Shown: piece by piece, positions 16,460-26,014 of the stretch
How the letters are laid out: the number at the start of each line of letters is the position of its first letter
How positions within the stretch are numbered: the first letter of the stretch is position 1
From: CAMCHP01 sp036835325
Lineage (GTDB): Bacteria; Bacteroidota; Bacteroidia; Flavobacteriales_D; Sanyastnellaceae
Reading direction: 5' to 3'
Assembly (NCBI GenBank): GCA_036835325.1
Contig: DAITMF010000023.1
Coordinates: 1 to 51,901 of the forward strand
DNA: 51,901 bases
Notes under the pieces: generated by a model
What the model saw: the letters and a program-made list of their open reading frames with translations, nothing else
What the model was told of the DNA's origin: nothing
The model's database searches: none
Position numbers and translations under genes: made by a program

Positions 16460-19400
16460 TTATTTTACGAATTCACCGCTTTTCAAGACGGATGTGTCGG
16501 TTTGCAATCCGTAGGTGTACATGCCTTGGTTGAGCGACGACAGGTTGACATCGGTTTGCCCTTGCGGAAGGATGGCGAACTCTTGCTGAAGCACCCGCTG
16601 GCCTGAGAGACTGAAGATGCTTACAGTAACGCGTTCTTCGATCGCCTCGTCGTTGATAATGAGCATGCGCTCACTGGCGATGGTTACGTCGATGGCAGCT
16701 TCGGCAAGTTCAGCCTCGGTTTCGTCTTCAACACCTGTGGTTGCTTCAGCAGCGCCTCCGAAGGTGACAGCCGGACCGGCGTTTGACACAGTGATGCTCA
16801 CCGATGTCGTGTCGGTGCAACGGCTGTTGCGTGCAATGAGTTGAACGGTGTAGTAGCCGGCCGATGCATACGAATGCACGGGCGAATGCGACGTGCTGTC
16901 AGCGTTTCCATCGCCGAAATCCCAAACAAATTCGGTCGCATTGCCTGAGCTTGTATTGGTGAAGGCGATGCTGCCGCCATTGCCTAATGTGGTTGCGCCT
17001 GAGCCTGCATCGATGCCTGCGTTTACCGCATTCGGGTCGCGGAGGTCAACCGGGGGTACGCTGAACTCTTCGCCGCACTGATGCAACGCAGTCAATTGGT
17101 AAACACCTGCCGGCAAATCGGTGAGCACAGTATCGCCCACGAGGTTGGCAATGGTAAATTCAAGGCCATCGCCGTTGTCGCCTGAGAAAGTGTAGCTGTA
17201 CATACCGTCTGAGTAGAAGGCGATGCTGCCGTCGTTGGCGGTGTTGCACGAGGTGGTGGTTGATTCAACTTCGACCTCTGCCGGTTCTGCGGCATGCACT
17301 TGGGCCACTGCTTCGATGCTGGTGCAGAACTCACCTGAGTTTTCTACCCGAACCTCGTAGAAGCCCGGAGTGAGGTTTTCAAACACATCGGCCACGGTAC
17401 TGCTTTCGGTGGTGCGAATGATTTGTCCCATTTCGTCGATCCACGTGAAGGTCCATGGTGCTTCACCAAAGCCTTGGGCGATGAGTTTTCCGTCATCGGC
17501 ATTCGGGCAGCTTTCATCAAATACAGTAAGGTCGATCGGTGCGCTAAAGCGAAGTGCGAAGCGCTCTTCAAGCGGCATTTCACCCACAGAGAAGCTGTAG
17601 CTTTCGTTTTGGTTGAACGAAACGCGGTTTTCGAGTTCACGGTCTTCGAGCACAAGGCAGATTTCGCTTTCGTAGCTGTCAACCAGTGTGTTGACGAGGG
17701 TGAATTGGGTTTGGCTGCCACTTCGGATGACGAGGTCAACGACGGTATCTTCTTCAGGAAGAGGGAGCATGGAAATGGCCAACGCCCGTGAATCGTCGTT
17801 GAGCGGACGCGTGGCGATGTTGGGCAGTTGTTCATTGCTGGCGAAGAACTTCCATGCGTCGAGGTGGGCATCGAAGCCTTCATCGGCGCCGCTGTGGAAG
17901 CCCACTACGGTTTCGTCCCAAATATTCTCTTGAGGCGTGTTGAGGCGTATACGTACGAGGCTTTCGGTATTGGCATTGGAGCTTCGGAGGAAAACCCCAT
18001 TCACATCGATTTTGGCCGATTCGTTAATGGCAACTGAAGCGCCGCTGCTTTCAGCTTTTACCCAGAAGGCTTGGGCCGAAGCGATTTGTCCGTTGAATTC
18101 TCCGATACCTACACCGTTGATATAGGCGGTGTATTGGCCGGTGACACTGCTGAATGCGTACACAGCATTGGCCACGTTTGATTTGGTCCACCCTGTTTGG
18201 CTGTTCCAGTCAATGGCTGACGGATAGGGGTTTCCGATGAGGTTCCATCCGTCGTGACGCGCGTCGGTGCCTGAGTTGGTATGGCTGAGGTTCCAGAGTT
18301 TGGGCCCTTGATGGAAGCTGCCTTCGGCATCAATAAGGGTTGAGTTCGGTATGAAGTAGGTGAAGTACCCCACGCCGTTTTCGATGGGTGCGGTGATGTT
18401 GTCGATGCCTTCGAAGCCTTGGTTTGTGGTGCCAATAACCGATTCATCGTAGATGCGGATGCTGGGCCAGGGATTGGCTGAGTTTGGCCAATTGGGGAAA
18501 TCGGCGCCCGGAAACCCGGTGGTGGGGAAGTCGTCGTTCCACTGCTCGAAAGTGACATCGGTGAGTGGGGTGCACAGCATTCTCCAGCTCCCGGAGCCTG
18601 TGGGTATGAAGCGTTGATAGATGATGCTGTCACCGAGAATTTCAGCACCGTTTTTAATTTCTCCAATGCTTCCGGTGTTGTTGGCATCCGAGAGGAGGGT
18701 GACGCGGTGGTTGTTCCAGTCGAATACGCCTGAAGCGGGCTGCAGTGCACCGGTGAGTCGTATGGGGGTTTCAAGACGCAGGGTGTCGCTGACATCCATC
18801 CTCAAGCCATGAAAAACAGGCACATTGCTGCCGGAGATGGTTTGGATGGATGCACCATTGAATGCGACTTTGCCTTCGCCCGGGGCGAATTCGGCATTGT
18901 TGACGAAGTCGCCTGAGACGCGCAGGGTAGCGAATCCGTTGGCGAAGCTCAAGCTTGCGCCGTCTTGCAAGGTGATGTCACCCACTTGGATGTTGCCCGA
19001 AATGATCGGGGGCGAACCGGCACCCGTAATTGTGACATCAGCGCCTGAGGGCGGTACGGTTCCATTGAGCCAGTTGGTAGTTGTAGACCATTGGTCGTTG
19101 GTGGTTCCATTCCATTCGTGTGCAGCGAGGCCAATTTCTACATCGGTGTTTAAGACGTGGTCGCAGGCTGAAATGGGGTCTTGTATGCGCACAGTGTAGG
19201 TGTAGGTGCCTGATGGTGCGTTGGCTGGTGGCGAAAGGGTAACGGATGATGTGTTTAGTGGTGCCTCAAGCCATTGGTCGTTGGTGCTCCAATCGTATGA
19301 AAGTGCTCCGTTGAGGTTGGCTGTTAACGTTATCGATTCACCGGCTACGACCGATGATTCTGCGGTCAGGGTAGCTTCATTGACATGAATGGGTTCGAAG

Positions 19401-21598
19401 TACATTCGTCCGTAAGAAAGTCCTCCATTCTCACTCCAAGTCAATTCAATTTCGGTATCGCTGTCGAGTGCACCCATCCAAACGTTGTTTCTGACAACAC
19501 AGCATCCAGTGTTGCTAAACACGGTTTCGCCGTTGATAACGAGTCGCACGGCGTCATCGTGTCCGGCTTCGTTATTCAGGCCGCGCAAATGCAAGCGATA
19601 GGTGCCACAGGGGAAACCTTTTCGGCGGTAACTCACGATGTGCCGTTCATTGTTCACTGAGCAGCCGATGTATCCACTGGCGGTTGCAGGATTGCTGGTG
19701 ATGTTCCATCTGTCAGAAGAATTGAAGTTGAGTTCTTCTTCGGTGTACATACCGCGGTAGTCGGTCAGATTGAATTGTGAAGGGTTACTGGTGTATGTTT
19801 CAATGTTGTAGCAGTGTGCGTGCCAGATTTCGTCGCCGAAGCTTTCGGGGCCTGAAGTGCCAATGGTGGGGCCTACAGTAATGGTTGCCAATGAAGTGTG
19901 GCAGCCTATGGTTCCTGTGACGGTGTAGGTGGTTTCTACCAAAGGAGCCAGAGTAACGGCTGAACCGTTGCTGTTGTTTAGCACGACGCCTTGAGATGGC
20001 GACCAAGTGTAGCTTGACGCACCTGAAACGGTGGCCTCAATACCGCCTGCGGTACAGCCGCTTTGGTCGGCGGTGATTGTGGTATTTGAAGAAGATGCGA
20101 TGTTCACGGTCACCGAACCGGTGCGTTCGCAACCGCTGGTTTCGTCGAGGTAGGTGAGGGTGTAGGTTTGGGTGCCGTTGGGGGTGCCTGCCGGGGGCGC
20201 AACGACGACTGTTGGTCCGTTTGTCGCGCCTGATAAGTAGGTTGTGTTTGCATTCCAGTTGTAGTTGCTACCCGAGCCTGCTTCGAGGCCGATCTGAGCT
20301 GAGCTACCGGCGCAAACGGTAATGTTTGGCGTCATTTCTGCTTCAGCAGCGTCGCTGTTGAGCTGTGCAAAAGTCAATCGTCCGTAAGAGTCGCCTGTGT
20401 TGTCGCTCCAAACGAATTCAACCTGTGACTCTCCATTCAGTTCGCCAGTCCAGACGTTGTTTGCCGTAGTGCAGCAATTGGTGGCTTGCCACACCACCAC
20501 GCCGTTCACTGTGACACGTGCTCCACCGCTATAGCCGGCAGCGTTGTTGGCGCCGCGCACGTGCAAGCGGTAGGTGCCGCAGGTAAAGCCTTGACGGCGG
20601 TAGCGAACAATGTGACGGTCATTGCTGACCGCACACCCAACGTATCCGGCGGCATTCGAGGGCGTGCTGAATTGAGGCCATTGATTGGTTGAGTTAATGT
20701 TTCTGCCGGTGCTTGTGTAGTAACCTCGGTAGTTTGTGTAGTTAAAATCATTCGGAGATGATAGGTAGGTTGGGATGTTAAAGCAGTGCGCAAGCCATTC
20801 TCCGTCGCCCCAAGCGGTTGGCGGCAGGTCAGGGCTTTGAATGGTGATGTCGGTTCCATTGTCAGGACCAACGGTGGCAGGGTTCGACGAGATGACCCTC
20901 ACCCTGTAGCCTGTGCCTGAGGGCAGGTTAGTTGGGACAGATAGCTGAATGGTGCCTCCATCGCGGTCGCTGCGGGTACCGATGTTGATGGGGTTGGCGA
21001 AGCTTCCGTTCACGTCGGAAAGCTGGGCAGTGAAGATGTTTCCGCTGTTGAAATCATTGTTCCCGTAGGTGTCGTAGGGGAGTTGGGTGAAATCGGCCGG
21101 ACAGAAGCTTCCGCCGTTGAGCATGGCTTGAACCACCTGCGTGTACTCAAGGTCTTGATCAATAAAGCGACGTGAAAGGCTGGGCCCTTGGATTTCAAGT
21201 TCAATCTCAAAGCACTCCATGCTGATGGGTGAGGCCGTAGCACAGTTGCTTTGGTTGTGCCATTGTTGACCGGTAGTCAGCACTCCGCTGCCTCCTGTGT
21301 TGGGCAGGTCGAAGAAGAAGTCATCTTCGCATTTGATTTCAGCCTGAAGTACCCAAAGTGAATTGGGGACGTTGTTCCCGGTGAACCAAATGTTGTACGC
21401 GATGTCAACGGTGTAATTGAAGCCCCATTGGCACGGGGTTGTGGCGTTAACAGCCACCGGGGTCAATTCAACGTGCACCGTATACCCATTGCTGGAGTTC
21501 ACCGATGTGCTGAATGTTTGGGCGTTGAGCGTTGTAAACGTTGCCATGAGAAAGGCTGCAAATAGCCATTGCAGGCAAAGTGACCAGTTTGTTTTCAT
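16460..21598 (-). CDS. Very large T9SS-secreted protein with duplicated Cys-containing modules and a PKD domain
   Basis: A 1712-residue protein with a signal peptide (cleavage near LNAQ, residues 24-27). Two modules of about 150 residues (264-412 and 588-735) are clear duplicates, sharing W-x-AHC-x-NI-x-TY, YRG-x-YT, GY-x-GC-x-V, RHIV-x-YRR, CGTYRLH, a CC pair and NNVW-x-G-x-L. Ig-like or PKD-like beta domains follow each module (about 425-575 and 740-820). Next come a region of the HEWNG...WSTTTNWLNGTVP kind (827 on), a long central beta region, and a PKD domain (VWDFGDGNADSTSHSPVHSY) near residue 1600. The last 80 residues are a T9SS sorting domain (VTVSIFSLSGQRV...GMYTYGLQT). It should reach the cell surface or medium. 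I do not recognise the duplicated module; binding or adhesion is a guess. Confidence 0.88.
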   Translation of the reverse strand: MKTNWSLCLQWLFAAFLMATFTTLNAQTFSTSVNSSNGYTVHVELTPVAVNATTPCQWGFNYTVDIAYNIWFTGNNVPNSLWVLQAEIKCEDDFFFDLPNTGGSGVLTTGQQWHNQSNCATASPISMECFEIELEIQGPSLSRRFIDQDLEYTQVVQAMLNGGSFCPADFTQLPYDTYGNNDFNSGNIFTAQLSDVNGSFANPINIGTRSDRDGGTIQLSVPTNLPSGTGYRVRVISSNPATVGPDNGTDITIQSPDLPPTAWGDGEWLAHCFNIPTYLSSPNDFNYTNYRGYYTSTGRNINSTNQWPQFSTPSNAAGYVGCAVSNDRHIVRYRRQGFTCGTYRLHVRGANNAAGYSGGARVTVNGVVVWQATNCCTTANNVWTGELNGESQVEFVWSDNTGDSYGRLTFAQLNSDAAEAEMTPNITVCAGSSAQIGLEAGSGSNYNWNANTTYLSGATNGPTVVVAPPAGTPNGTQTYTLTYLDETSGCERTGSVTVNIASSSNTTITADQSGCTAGGIEATVSGASSYTWSPSQGVVLNNSNGSAVTLAPLVETTYTVTGTIGCHTSLATITVGPTIGTSGPESFGDEIWHAHCYNIETYTSNPSQFNLTDYRGMYTEEELNFNSSDRWNITSNPATASGYIGCSVNNERHIVSYRRKGFPCGTYRLHLRGLNNEAGHDDAVRLVINGETVFSNTGCCVVRNNVWMGALDSDTEIELTWSENGGLSYGRMYFEPIHVNEATLTAESSVVAGESITLTANLNGALSYDWSTNDQWLEAPLNTSSVTLSPPANAPSGTYTYTVRIQDPISACDHVLNTDVEIGLAAHEWNGTTNDQWSTTTNWLNGTVPPSGADVTITGAGSPPIISGNIQVGDITLQDGASLSFANGFATLRVSGDFVNNAEFAPGEGKVAFNGASIQTISGSNVPVFHGLRMDVSDTLRLETPIRLTGALQPASGVFDWNNHRVTLLSDANNTGSIGEIKNGAEILGDSIIYQRFIPTGSGSWRMLCTPLTDVTFEQWNDDFPTTGFPGADFPNWPNSANPWPSIRIYDESVIGTTNQGFEGIDNITAPIENGVGYFTYFIPNSTLIDAEGSFHQGPKLWNLSHTNSGTDARHDGWNLIGNPYPSAIDWNSQTGWTKSNVANAVYAFSSVTGQYTAYINGVGIGEFNGQIASAQAFWVKAESSGASVAINESAKIDVNGVFLRSSNANTESLVRIRLNTPQENIWDETVVGFHSGADEGFDAHLDAWKFFASNEQLPNIATRPLNDDSRALAISMLPLPEEDTVVDLVIRSGSQTQFTLVNTLVDSYESEICLVLEDRELENRVSFNQNESYSFSVGEMPLEERFALRFSAPIDLTVFDESCPNADDGKLIAQGFGEAPWTFTWIDEMGQIIRTTESSTVADVFENLTPGFYEVRVENSGEFCTSIEAVAQVHAAEPAEVEVESTTTSCNTANDGSIAFYSDGMYSYTFSGDNGDGLEFTIANLVGDTVLTDLPAGVYQLTALHQCGEEFSVPPVDLRDPNAVNAGIDAGSGATTLGNGGSIAFTNTSSGNATEFVWDFGDGNADSTSHSPVHSYASAGYYTVQLIARNSRCTDTTSVSITVSNAGPAVTFGGAAEATTGVEDETEAELAEAAIDVTIASERMLIINDEAIEERVTVSIFSLSGQRVLQQEFAILPQGQTDVNLSSLNQGMYTYGLQTDTSVLKSGEFVK
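18844..18852 (+). repeat. GGATGGATG motif, core only
   Basis: In the large T9SS gene, read on its coding strand as part of A-S-I-Q; preceded by three T. Confidence 0.6.
19394..19837 (-). repeat. Second copy of the internal Cys-containing module
   Basis: Encodes residues 588-735 of the large T9SS protein. The best-aligned stretches are roughly 60-70% identical in protein to the copy at 20363-20809, including every Cys and the RHIV/CGTYRLH core. Confidence 0.85.
20363..20809 (-). repeat. First copy of the internal Cys-containing module
   Basis: Encodes residues 264-412 of the large T9SS protein. It shares the AHC, GC-x-V, FxCGTYRLH and CC positions with the copy at 19394-19837, suggesting conserved disulfides in an exported domain. 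Confidence 0.85.
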
Positions 21599-21710
21599 AA
21601 CACAGAGAGTGATGTGTGACTACCGGGTAGCCTGCCACCTTTACGCCGTTGTTAGTTGGATGTTGGCAAAAACACTTCCTTTCAGAATATTCCTACACAA
21701 CAGGCTTCCG

Positions 21711-21718
21711 TACCTTCG
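21711..21718 (+). promoter_or_regulatory. Candidate -7 element of the XRE/S24 regulator
   Basis: TACCTTCG lies six bases before the ATG at 21724, so transcripts would be nearly leaderless. The same octamer precedes the gene at 34721. No clear -33 TTTG. Confidence 0.5.
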
Positions 21719-21723
21719 TGGTC

Positions 21724-22488
21724 ATGACAAACCGGTTCGCTGAAAACGTTCGCATCCTCCGTCAACACAAAAACATGACGCAGGCGATGCTTGCTGCCGA
21801 GTTCAACCTGAACCGAACCACCGTGAGCGCCTGGGAAGACGGCCGTGCTGAACCCCGCCTTGCCGTGCTTCTTGAGTTGAGTTCTTTTTTTGGCGTTTCA
21901 CTGGATGAGTTGATTTACGGTGACGCAGAACATCCATCCCCCAAAAAAAACGGTCAAAACGTTCGGGTGTTGACCATACCTGTTGATGCAAACGATGGCA
22001 GCGAACGCATCAGTATTGTACCGGTGAAAGCCGCTGCCGGGTACGCTTCGGGGTACGGCGACCTTGACTTCATCGCGGGTTTGCCCACCTTTCGAATGCC
22101 CGTCACCGAGCTGCCGCAAGACATGACCCTGCGTATGTTTCAGATCGAAGGCGACAGCATGCTGCCCATTCGCAGCGGAAGCTACATCTTGGCCAGCTAT
22201 GTCGAAGATCCTGCAACAATTAGTGCCAAATTGCCCTGCATTGTGGTGACGCGCAACGACGGTATTGTGTTCAAACGCGTTGAGCGCGTGCTCTCCACAG
22301 GCGGCTACCGATTGCATTCTGACAATGCGCTGTTTGCCAGCTACGAACTCGATGGCGACGCCGTGTCAGAGCTTTGGCGCGCACGTGCTTATCTTGGTTT
22401 TGATTTCGATTTGCAATCGGATGACCGCCTCGCAATCAATGAGCGCCTGCGCCGCATTGAAGAACATCTCTGGCTTCGAAATGGTTAA
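21724..22488 (+). CDS. XRE helix-turn-helix regulator with S24 (LexA-like) peptidase domain
   Basis: A 254-residue repressor-type protein. An XRE helix-turn-helix occupies residues 5-65 (NMTQAMLAAEFNLNRTTVSAWEDG in part), followed by an S24 self-cleaving domain (about 95-225). The catalytic dyad is visible: Ser145 in IEGDSMLPI and Lys184 in GIVFKRV. Ala105-Gly106 in VKAAAGYASGY is a possible cleavage site, as in LexA and CI. The ATG at 21724 gives the normal N-terminus; the open frame reaches back to 21649 without similarity. Its stop is eight bases before the mfd start, so the two may be co-transcribed. A damage-responsive role is inferred. The linker contains a copy of the CATCCATCC motif with eight A. 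Confidence 0.9.
   Translation: MTNRFAENVRILRQHKNMTQAMLAAEFNLNRTTVSAWEDGRAEPRLAVLLELSSFFGVSLDELIYGDAEHPSPKKNGQNVRVLTIPVDANDGSERISIVPVKAAAGYASGYGDLDFIAGLPTFRMPVTELPQDMTLRMFQIEGDSMLPIRSGSYILASYVEDPATISAKLPCIVVTRNDGIVFKRVERVLSTGGYRLHSDNALFASYELDGDAVSELWRARAYLGFDFDLQSDDRLAINERLRRIEEHLWLRNG
21931..21950 (-). repeat. GGATGGATG motif with A8 run
   Basis: CATCCATCC, CCC and eight A on the plus strand, in the linker of the XRE/S24 regulator (H-P-S-P-K-K). Confidence 0.8.
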
Positions 22489-22496
22489 CTTGCGCC

Positions 22497-25400
22497 GTGC
22501 TTGCTAAAGGCGTACGCACATCCTCATCCATTCCCAAAAAGCTGCCCGTGACCCTGCACGACCTGCAACGCATTTACAAGAACGACCCGCTTACGGAGGC
22601 TTTGCGCGAAGCTGCCGCTCGGCCCGTTGCACGCGTTGCACTGCGTGGAATCGTTGGCTCTTCCTCGGCCCTTGTTGCGTCAGCCCTGCTCGACCCCTTG
22701 CGAAAGAACCACCTTTTTGTGTTGCGCGACAAAGAAGATGCCGCTTACTTTTTGAATGATTTGGAGGCGGTGTTGCCCGATTACCCGGTGCTGTTTTACC
22801 CGCGTTCGGCCCGCGTGCCCTACCAAATTGAGACCACCGAAAACGCCAACATCGCCATGCGCGCTGAGGTGCTGAACATCCTCAACGACCGCGATCGAAA
22901 AACCATCACTGTTACCTTTCCCGAGGCCATGGCCGAACAGGTGGTGACACGGCAAAAACTCTCCGAGAATACCTTCGACATTCACCTCGGCGAGAAGTAC
23001 ACGATGGATTTCATCGATGAGGTGATGCAAGAATACAGCTTCGAGAAGGTTGACTACGTGCACGAACCCGGCCAGTACAGCATCCGAGGCGGGATTTTTG
23101 ACATTTTCTCGTACAGCTTTGAACAGCCGTACCGCATTGAGTTTTTCGGTGATGAGGTTGATTCCATCCGAAAATTCGACCCAGCAAACCAGCTCAGCAC
23201 AGGTAAACTGGTGAAAGCAACGATTGTCCCCAACGTGGGTCGACAACTGCTGCACGAAGCGCGCACGCATTTTCACAGCTTCATTGCACCTGATACCGTT
23301 ATTTGGCTGCGTGACACCGCCCACTGTTTGGCGAGCTACGCACAAAGCATCGAGAAAGCGCGTCAACACTACGCCAAACTCGACGGCTTGCTCAAGCACC
23401 TTACGCCCGAAGAGCTGTACAGTGAACCCGAAGATTTGGTAAAAGGGCTGAATAGCTTTCCCATCATCGAATTTGGGGGGGGCGTGCACTTTCCCGAAAG
23501 CGAAGTCATTGACTTTGACTTCACACCCCAGCCAAGTTTCAACAAGAACTTTGACTTGCTCGGAAGCAACCTCCGAAACAACCGTCAGCAAGGCTATACG
23601 GCGATTATCACCGCGGCACAATCGCGGCAAATCGAACGCTTGTACGACATCTTCGAAGACCGCGGTGAAGAGCCACCCTTTACCCCGTTGGTGGCCGAGC
23701 TGAGCGAAGGGTTTGTCGACAAACGCAACAAAGTCCTCTGCTATACCGACCACCAGATTTTCGAGCGCTACCATCGCTTCCGCCTCAAAGAAGGTTTTCG
23801 GAAAAGCAAAGAAGCCATCACACTGAAAGAGCTCATGGCCCTGGAGCCCGGCGACTTCGTAGTGCACATCGATCACGGTGTGGGCACCTTTTCAGGCCTC
23901 CAGAAAATCGATGTCAACGGCAAAGAACAAGAAGCCATACGCTTGACCTACAGAGACGGCGACATTCTCTACGTGAGCATCCATTCGCTGCACCGCATTT
24001 CGAAGTACACCGGCAAAGAAGGCACCCAACCTTCGCTGCACCGCCTTGGCAGTCAAACCTGGCAAAACACCAAGAGCAAAGCCAAAAAGCGTGTCAAGGA
24101 AATCGCTTACGACCTGCTGAAACTCTATGCAACGCGCAAGTCGACCCAAGGCTTTGCCTTCGCGCCCGATACCTACCTTCAAAACGAGCTCGAAGCCTCG
24201 TTCATGTACGAAGACACCCCCGATCAGGAGGCGGCCACCAAAGCCGTGAAGGAAGACATGGAAAGCGAATCGCCCATGGACCGTCTTGTTTGCGGCGACG
24301 TAGGCTTTGGCAAAACTGAAGTGGCCATCCGCGCAGCGTTCAAAGCCGCCACCGATGGCAAGCAAGTCGCAGTGCTTGTGCCTACCACCGTGCTCAGTTT
24401 GCAGCACTACCGTACATTCCGCAATCGCTTGCGCGATTTCCCGGTGAAAGTGGCTTACCTCAACCGCTTCAAAACGGGCAACAAGCTCAAAGAAACGATG
24501 GATGGCATCAAATCGGGCGAGGTTGACATCGTCATCGGTACCCACAAACTTGTTGGTAAACAAGTGCAATTCAAAGACTTGGGGTTGCTCATCATCGACG
24601 AAGAGCAAAAATTCGGGGTGGCCGTGAAAGACAAGCTCAAAACCCTGCGCGAGAACGTTGACACCCTCACCCTAACTGCCACGCCGATACCGCGAACCCT
24701 TCAATTCTCGCTCATGGGCGCGCGCGACCTTTCGATCATCAGTACCCCGCCGCCGAACCGTCATCCGGTCGAAACAGTGCTCGCCTCGTTCAACGAAGAA
24801 ACCATTCGCGATGCGGTGGTGTATGAAATCATGCGCGGAGGCCAGGTGTACTTCATCCACAACCGCGTGCAAAACATCAAAGAGGTGGCGGGCATCATTC
24901 AGCGCCTCGTCCCCGATGCACGTGTGGGCATTGGGCACGGACAAATGACCGGTGAGCAGCTCGAAGAAGTCATGACCAACTTCATGGATGGCACCTTCGA
25001 CGTGCTCGTGGCCACCACCATTGTAGAGTCGGGCATTGACATCCCCAACGCCAACACCATGATCATCAACGACGCGCAAAACTTCGGTTTGAGCGATTTG
25101 CACCAGTTGCGAGGACGCGTTGGCCGATCGAACAAAAAGGCCTTTTGTTACTTGCTGGCGCCGCCGTTGCACATCCTTCCCTCCGAATCGCGCAAGCGCT
25201 TGCAGGCCATTGAGCAGTTCAGCGACCTCGGCAGCGGCATGAACATCGCCATGCGCGACCTCGACATTCGCGGTGCGGGCGACCTGCTTGGGGCCGAGCA
25301 AAGCGGATTCATCACCGACATCGGCTACGAGATGTACCAGAAAATCCTCGAAGAGGCCATGCGCGAGCTCAAAGAAGAGCAATTTACCGACCTCTTCGCC

Positions 25401-25904
25401 GAAGAATTGGCCGCCGATGAAGACTTCGTGGCCGATACTGTGCTGGAGACCGACCTCGAGCTGCTCATCCCCGATGAGTACGTCAGCAGCATCAGCGAGC
25501 GCATTCAGCTCTACCGCAAGCTCGATAATTCAAACAGCGAAGAAGAACTCGTAAAGTTCAGGGAAGAAATCGTTGACCGGTTTGGTCCGGTTCCGCAAGA
25601 GACCGAAGATTTGTTGGATTCAATTCGCCTTCGGCGGATGGCGAACGAAATTGGCTTTGAGAAGCTCATTTTGAAAAGCGGAACCATGATCGGTTACTTC
25701 GTAAGCAACCAAGACTCACGCTACTACCAGAGCGCCAAGTTCACGCGCGTGTTGGAGTTTTTAAAGCGCCACCACAAGGATGCCAGCATGTACGAAAAGA
25801 ACGGAGGATTGCGCATGCGCTTCAACAAGGTGGAGGGTATCGAAGCCGCGCGGAGGATGCTGGAGAATGTGGTTACAGCAGGCGTCAGTGCTGAGTTAAG
25901 CTAA
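22497..25904 (+). CDS. mfd: Transcription-repair coupling factor Mfd
   Basis: An 1135-residue DNA translocase that removes stalled RNA polymerase and recruits UvrA. In order: a UvrB-like N-terminal region (about 40-350), the RNA-polymerase-interacting CarD-like domain (PGDFVVHIDHGVGTFSG from about 449), and helicase motifs including Walker A GDVGFGKT (about 600), DEEQ in LLIIDEEQKFGV (about 700) and TLTATPIPRTL. GRVGRSNKKAFCYL and the C-terminal TRCF domain follow. The start is uncertain: GTG at 22497 (eight bases after the preceding stop) or GTG at 22548; no suitable ATG exists at this end. The gene is followed by a GTAACCC/GGGTTAC hairpin. Confidence 0.97.
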   Translation: MLAKGVRTSSSIPKKLPVTLHDLQRIYKNDPLTEALREAAARPVARVALRGIVGSSSALVASALLDPLRKNHLFVLRDKEDAAYFLNDLEAVLPDYPVLFYPRSARVPYQIETTENANIAMRAEVLNILNDRDRKTITVTFPEAMAEQVVTRQKLSENTFDIHLGEKYTMDFIDEVMQEYSFEKVDYVHEPGQYSIRGGIFDIFSYSFEQPYRIEFFGDEVDSIRKFDPANQLSTGKLVKATIVPNVGRQLLHEARTHFHSFIAPDTVIWLRDTAHCLASYAQSIEKARQHYAKLDGLLKHLTPEELYSEPEDLVKGLNSFPIIEFGGGVHFPESEVIDFDFTPQPSFNKNFDLLGSNLRNNRQQGYTAIITAAQSRQIERLYDIFEDRGEEPPFTPLVAELSEGFVDKRNKVLCYTDHQIFERYHRFRLKEGFRKSKEAITLKELMALEPGDFVVHIDHGVGTFSGLQKIDVNGKEQEAIRLTYRDGDILYVSIHSLHRISKYTGKEGTQPSLHRLGSQTWQNTKSKAKKRVKEIAYDLLKLYATRKSTQGFAFAPDTYLQNELEASFMYEDTPDQEAATKAVKEDMESESPMDRLVCGDVGFGKTEVAIRAAFKAATDGKQVAVLVPTTVLSLQHYRTFRNRLRDFPVKVAYLNRFKTGNKLKETMDGIKSGEVDIVIGTHKLVGKQVQFKDLGLLIIDEEQKFGVAVKDKLKTLRENVDTLTLTATPIPRTLQFSLMGARDLSIISTPPPNRHPVETVLASFNEETIRDAVVYEIMRGGQVYFIHNRVQNIKEVAGIIQRLVPDARVGIGHGQMTGEQLEEVMTNFMDGTFDVLVATTIVESGIDIPNANTMIINDAQNFGLSDLHQLRGRVGRSNKKAFCYLLAPPLHILPSESRKRLQAIEQFSDLGSGMNIAMRDLDIRGAGDLLGAEQSGFITDIGYEMYQKILEEAMRELKEEQFTDLFAEELAADEDFVADTVLETDLELLIPDEYVSSISERIQLYRKLDNSNSEEELVKFREEIVDRFGPVPQETEDLLDSIRLRRMANEIGFEKLILKSGTMIGYFVSNQDSRYYQSAKFTRVLEFLKRHHKDASMYEKNGGLRMRFNKVEGIEAARRMLENVVTAGVSAELS

Positions 25905-25905
25905 T

Positions 25906-25922
25906 GTAACCCGGCGGGTTAC
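25906..25922 (+). other. Hairpin after mfd
   Basis: GTAACCC and GGGTTAC form a perfect seven-pair stem with a GGC loop, two bases after the mfd stop. There is no T run, so it may end transcription poorly, stabilise the 3' end, or be part of the control region of the next gene. Confidence 0.45.
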
Positions 25923-25924
25923 GA

Positions 25925-25936
25925 TGTGTTAACACA
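25925..25936. promoter_or_regulatory. Perfect palindrome TGTGTTAACACA, possible operator
   Basis: A 12-base perfect palindrome 79 bases before the GTG of the TonB receptor, upstream of a weak promoter-like TTAGTTTG at 25988-25995. Position and symmetry suggest a dimeric regulator; which one is unknown. Confidence 0.4.
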
Positions 25937-26014
25937 CAGGCATCTTAAGGTTAATCGCGGGTTTATTTTAAAGAAACCTACAGCGAGTTAGTTTGCAGTT
26001 CCAAAGTATCTGTT

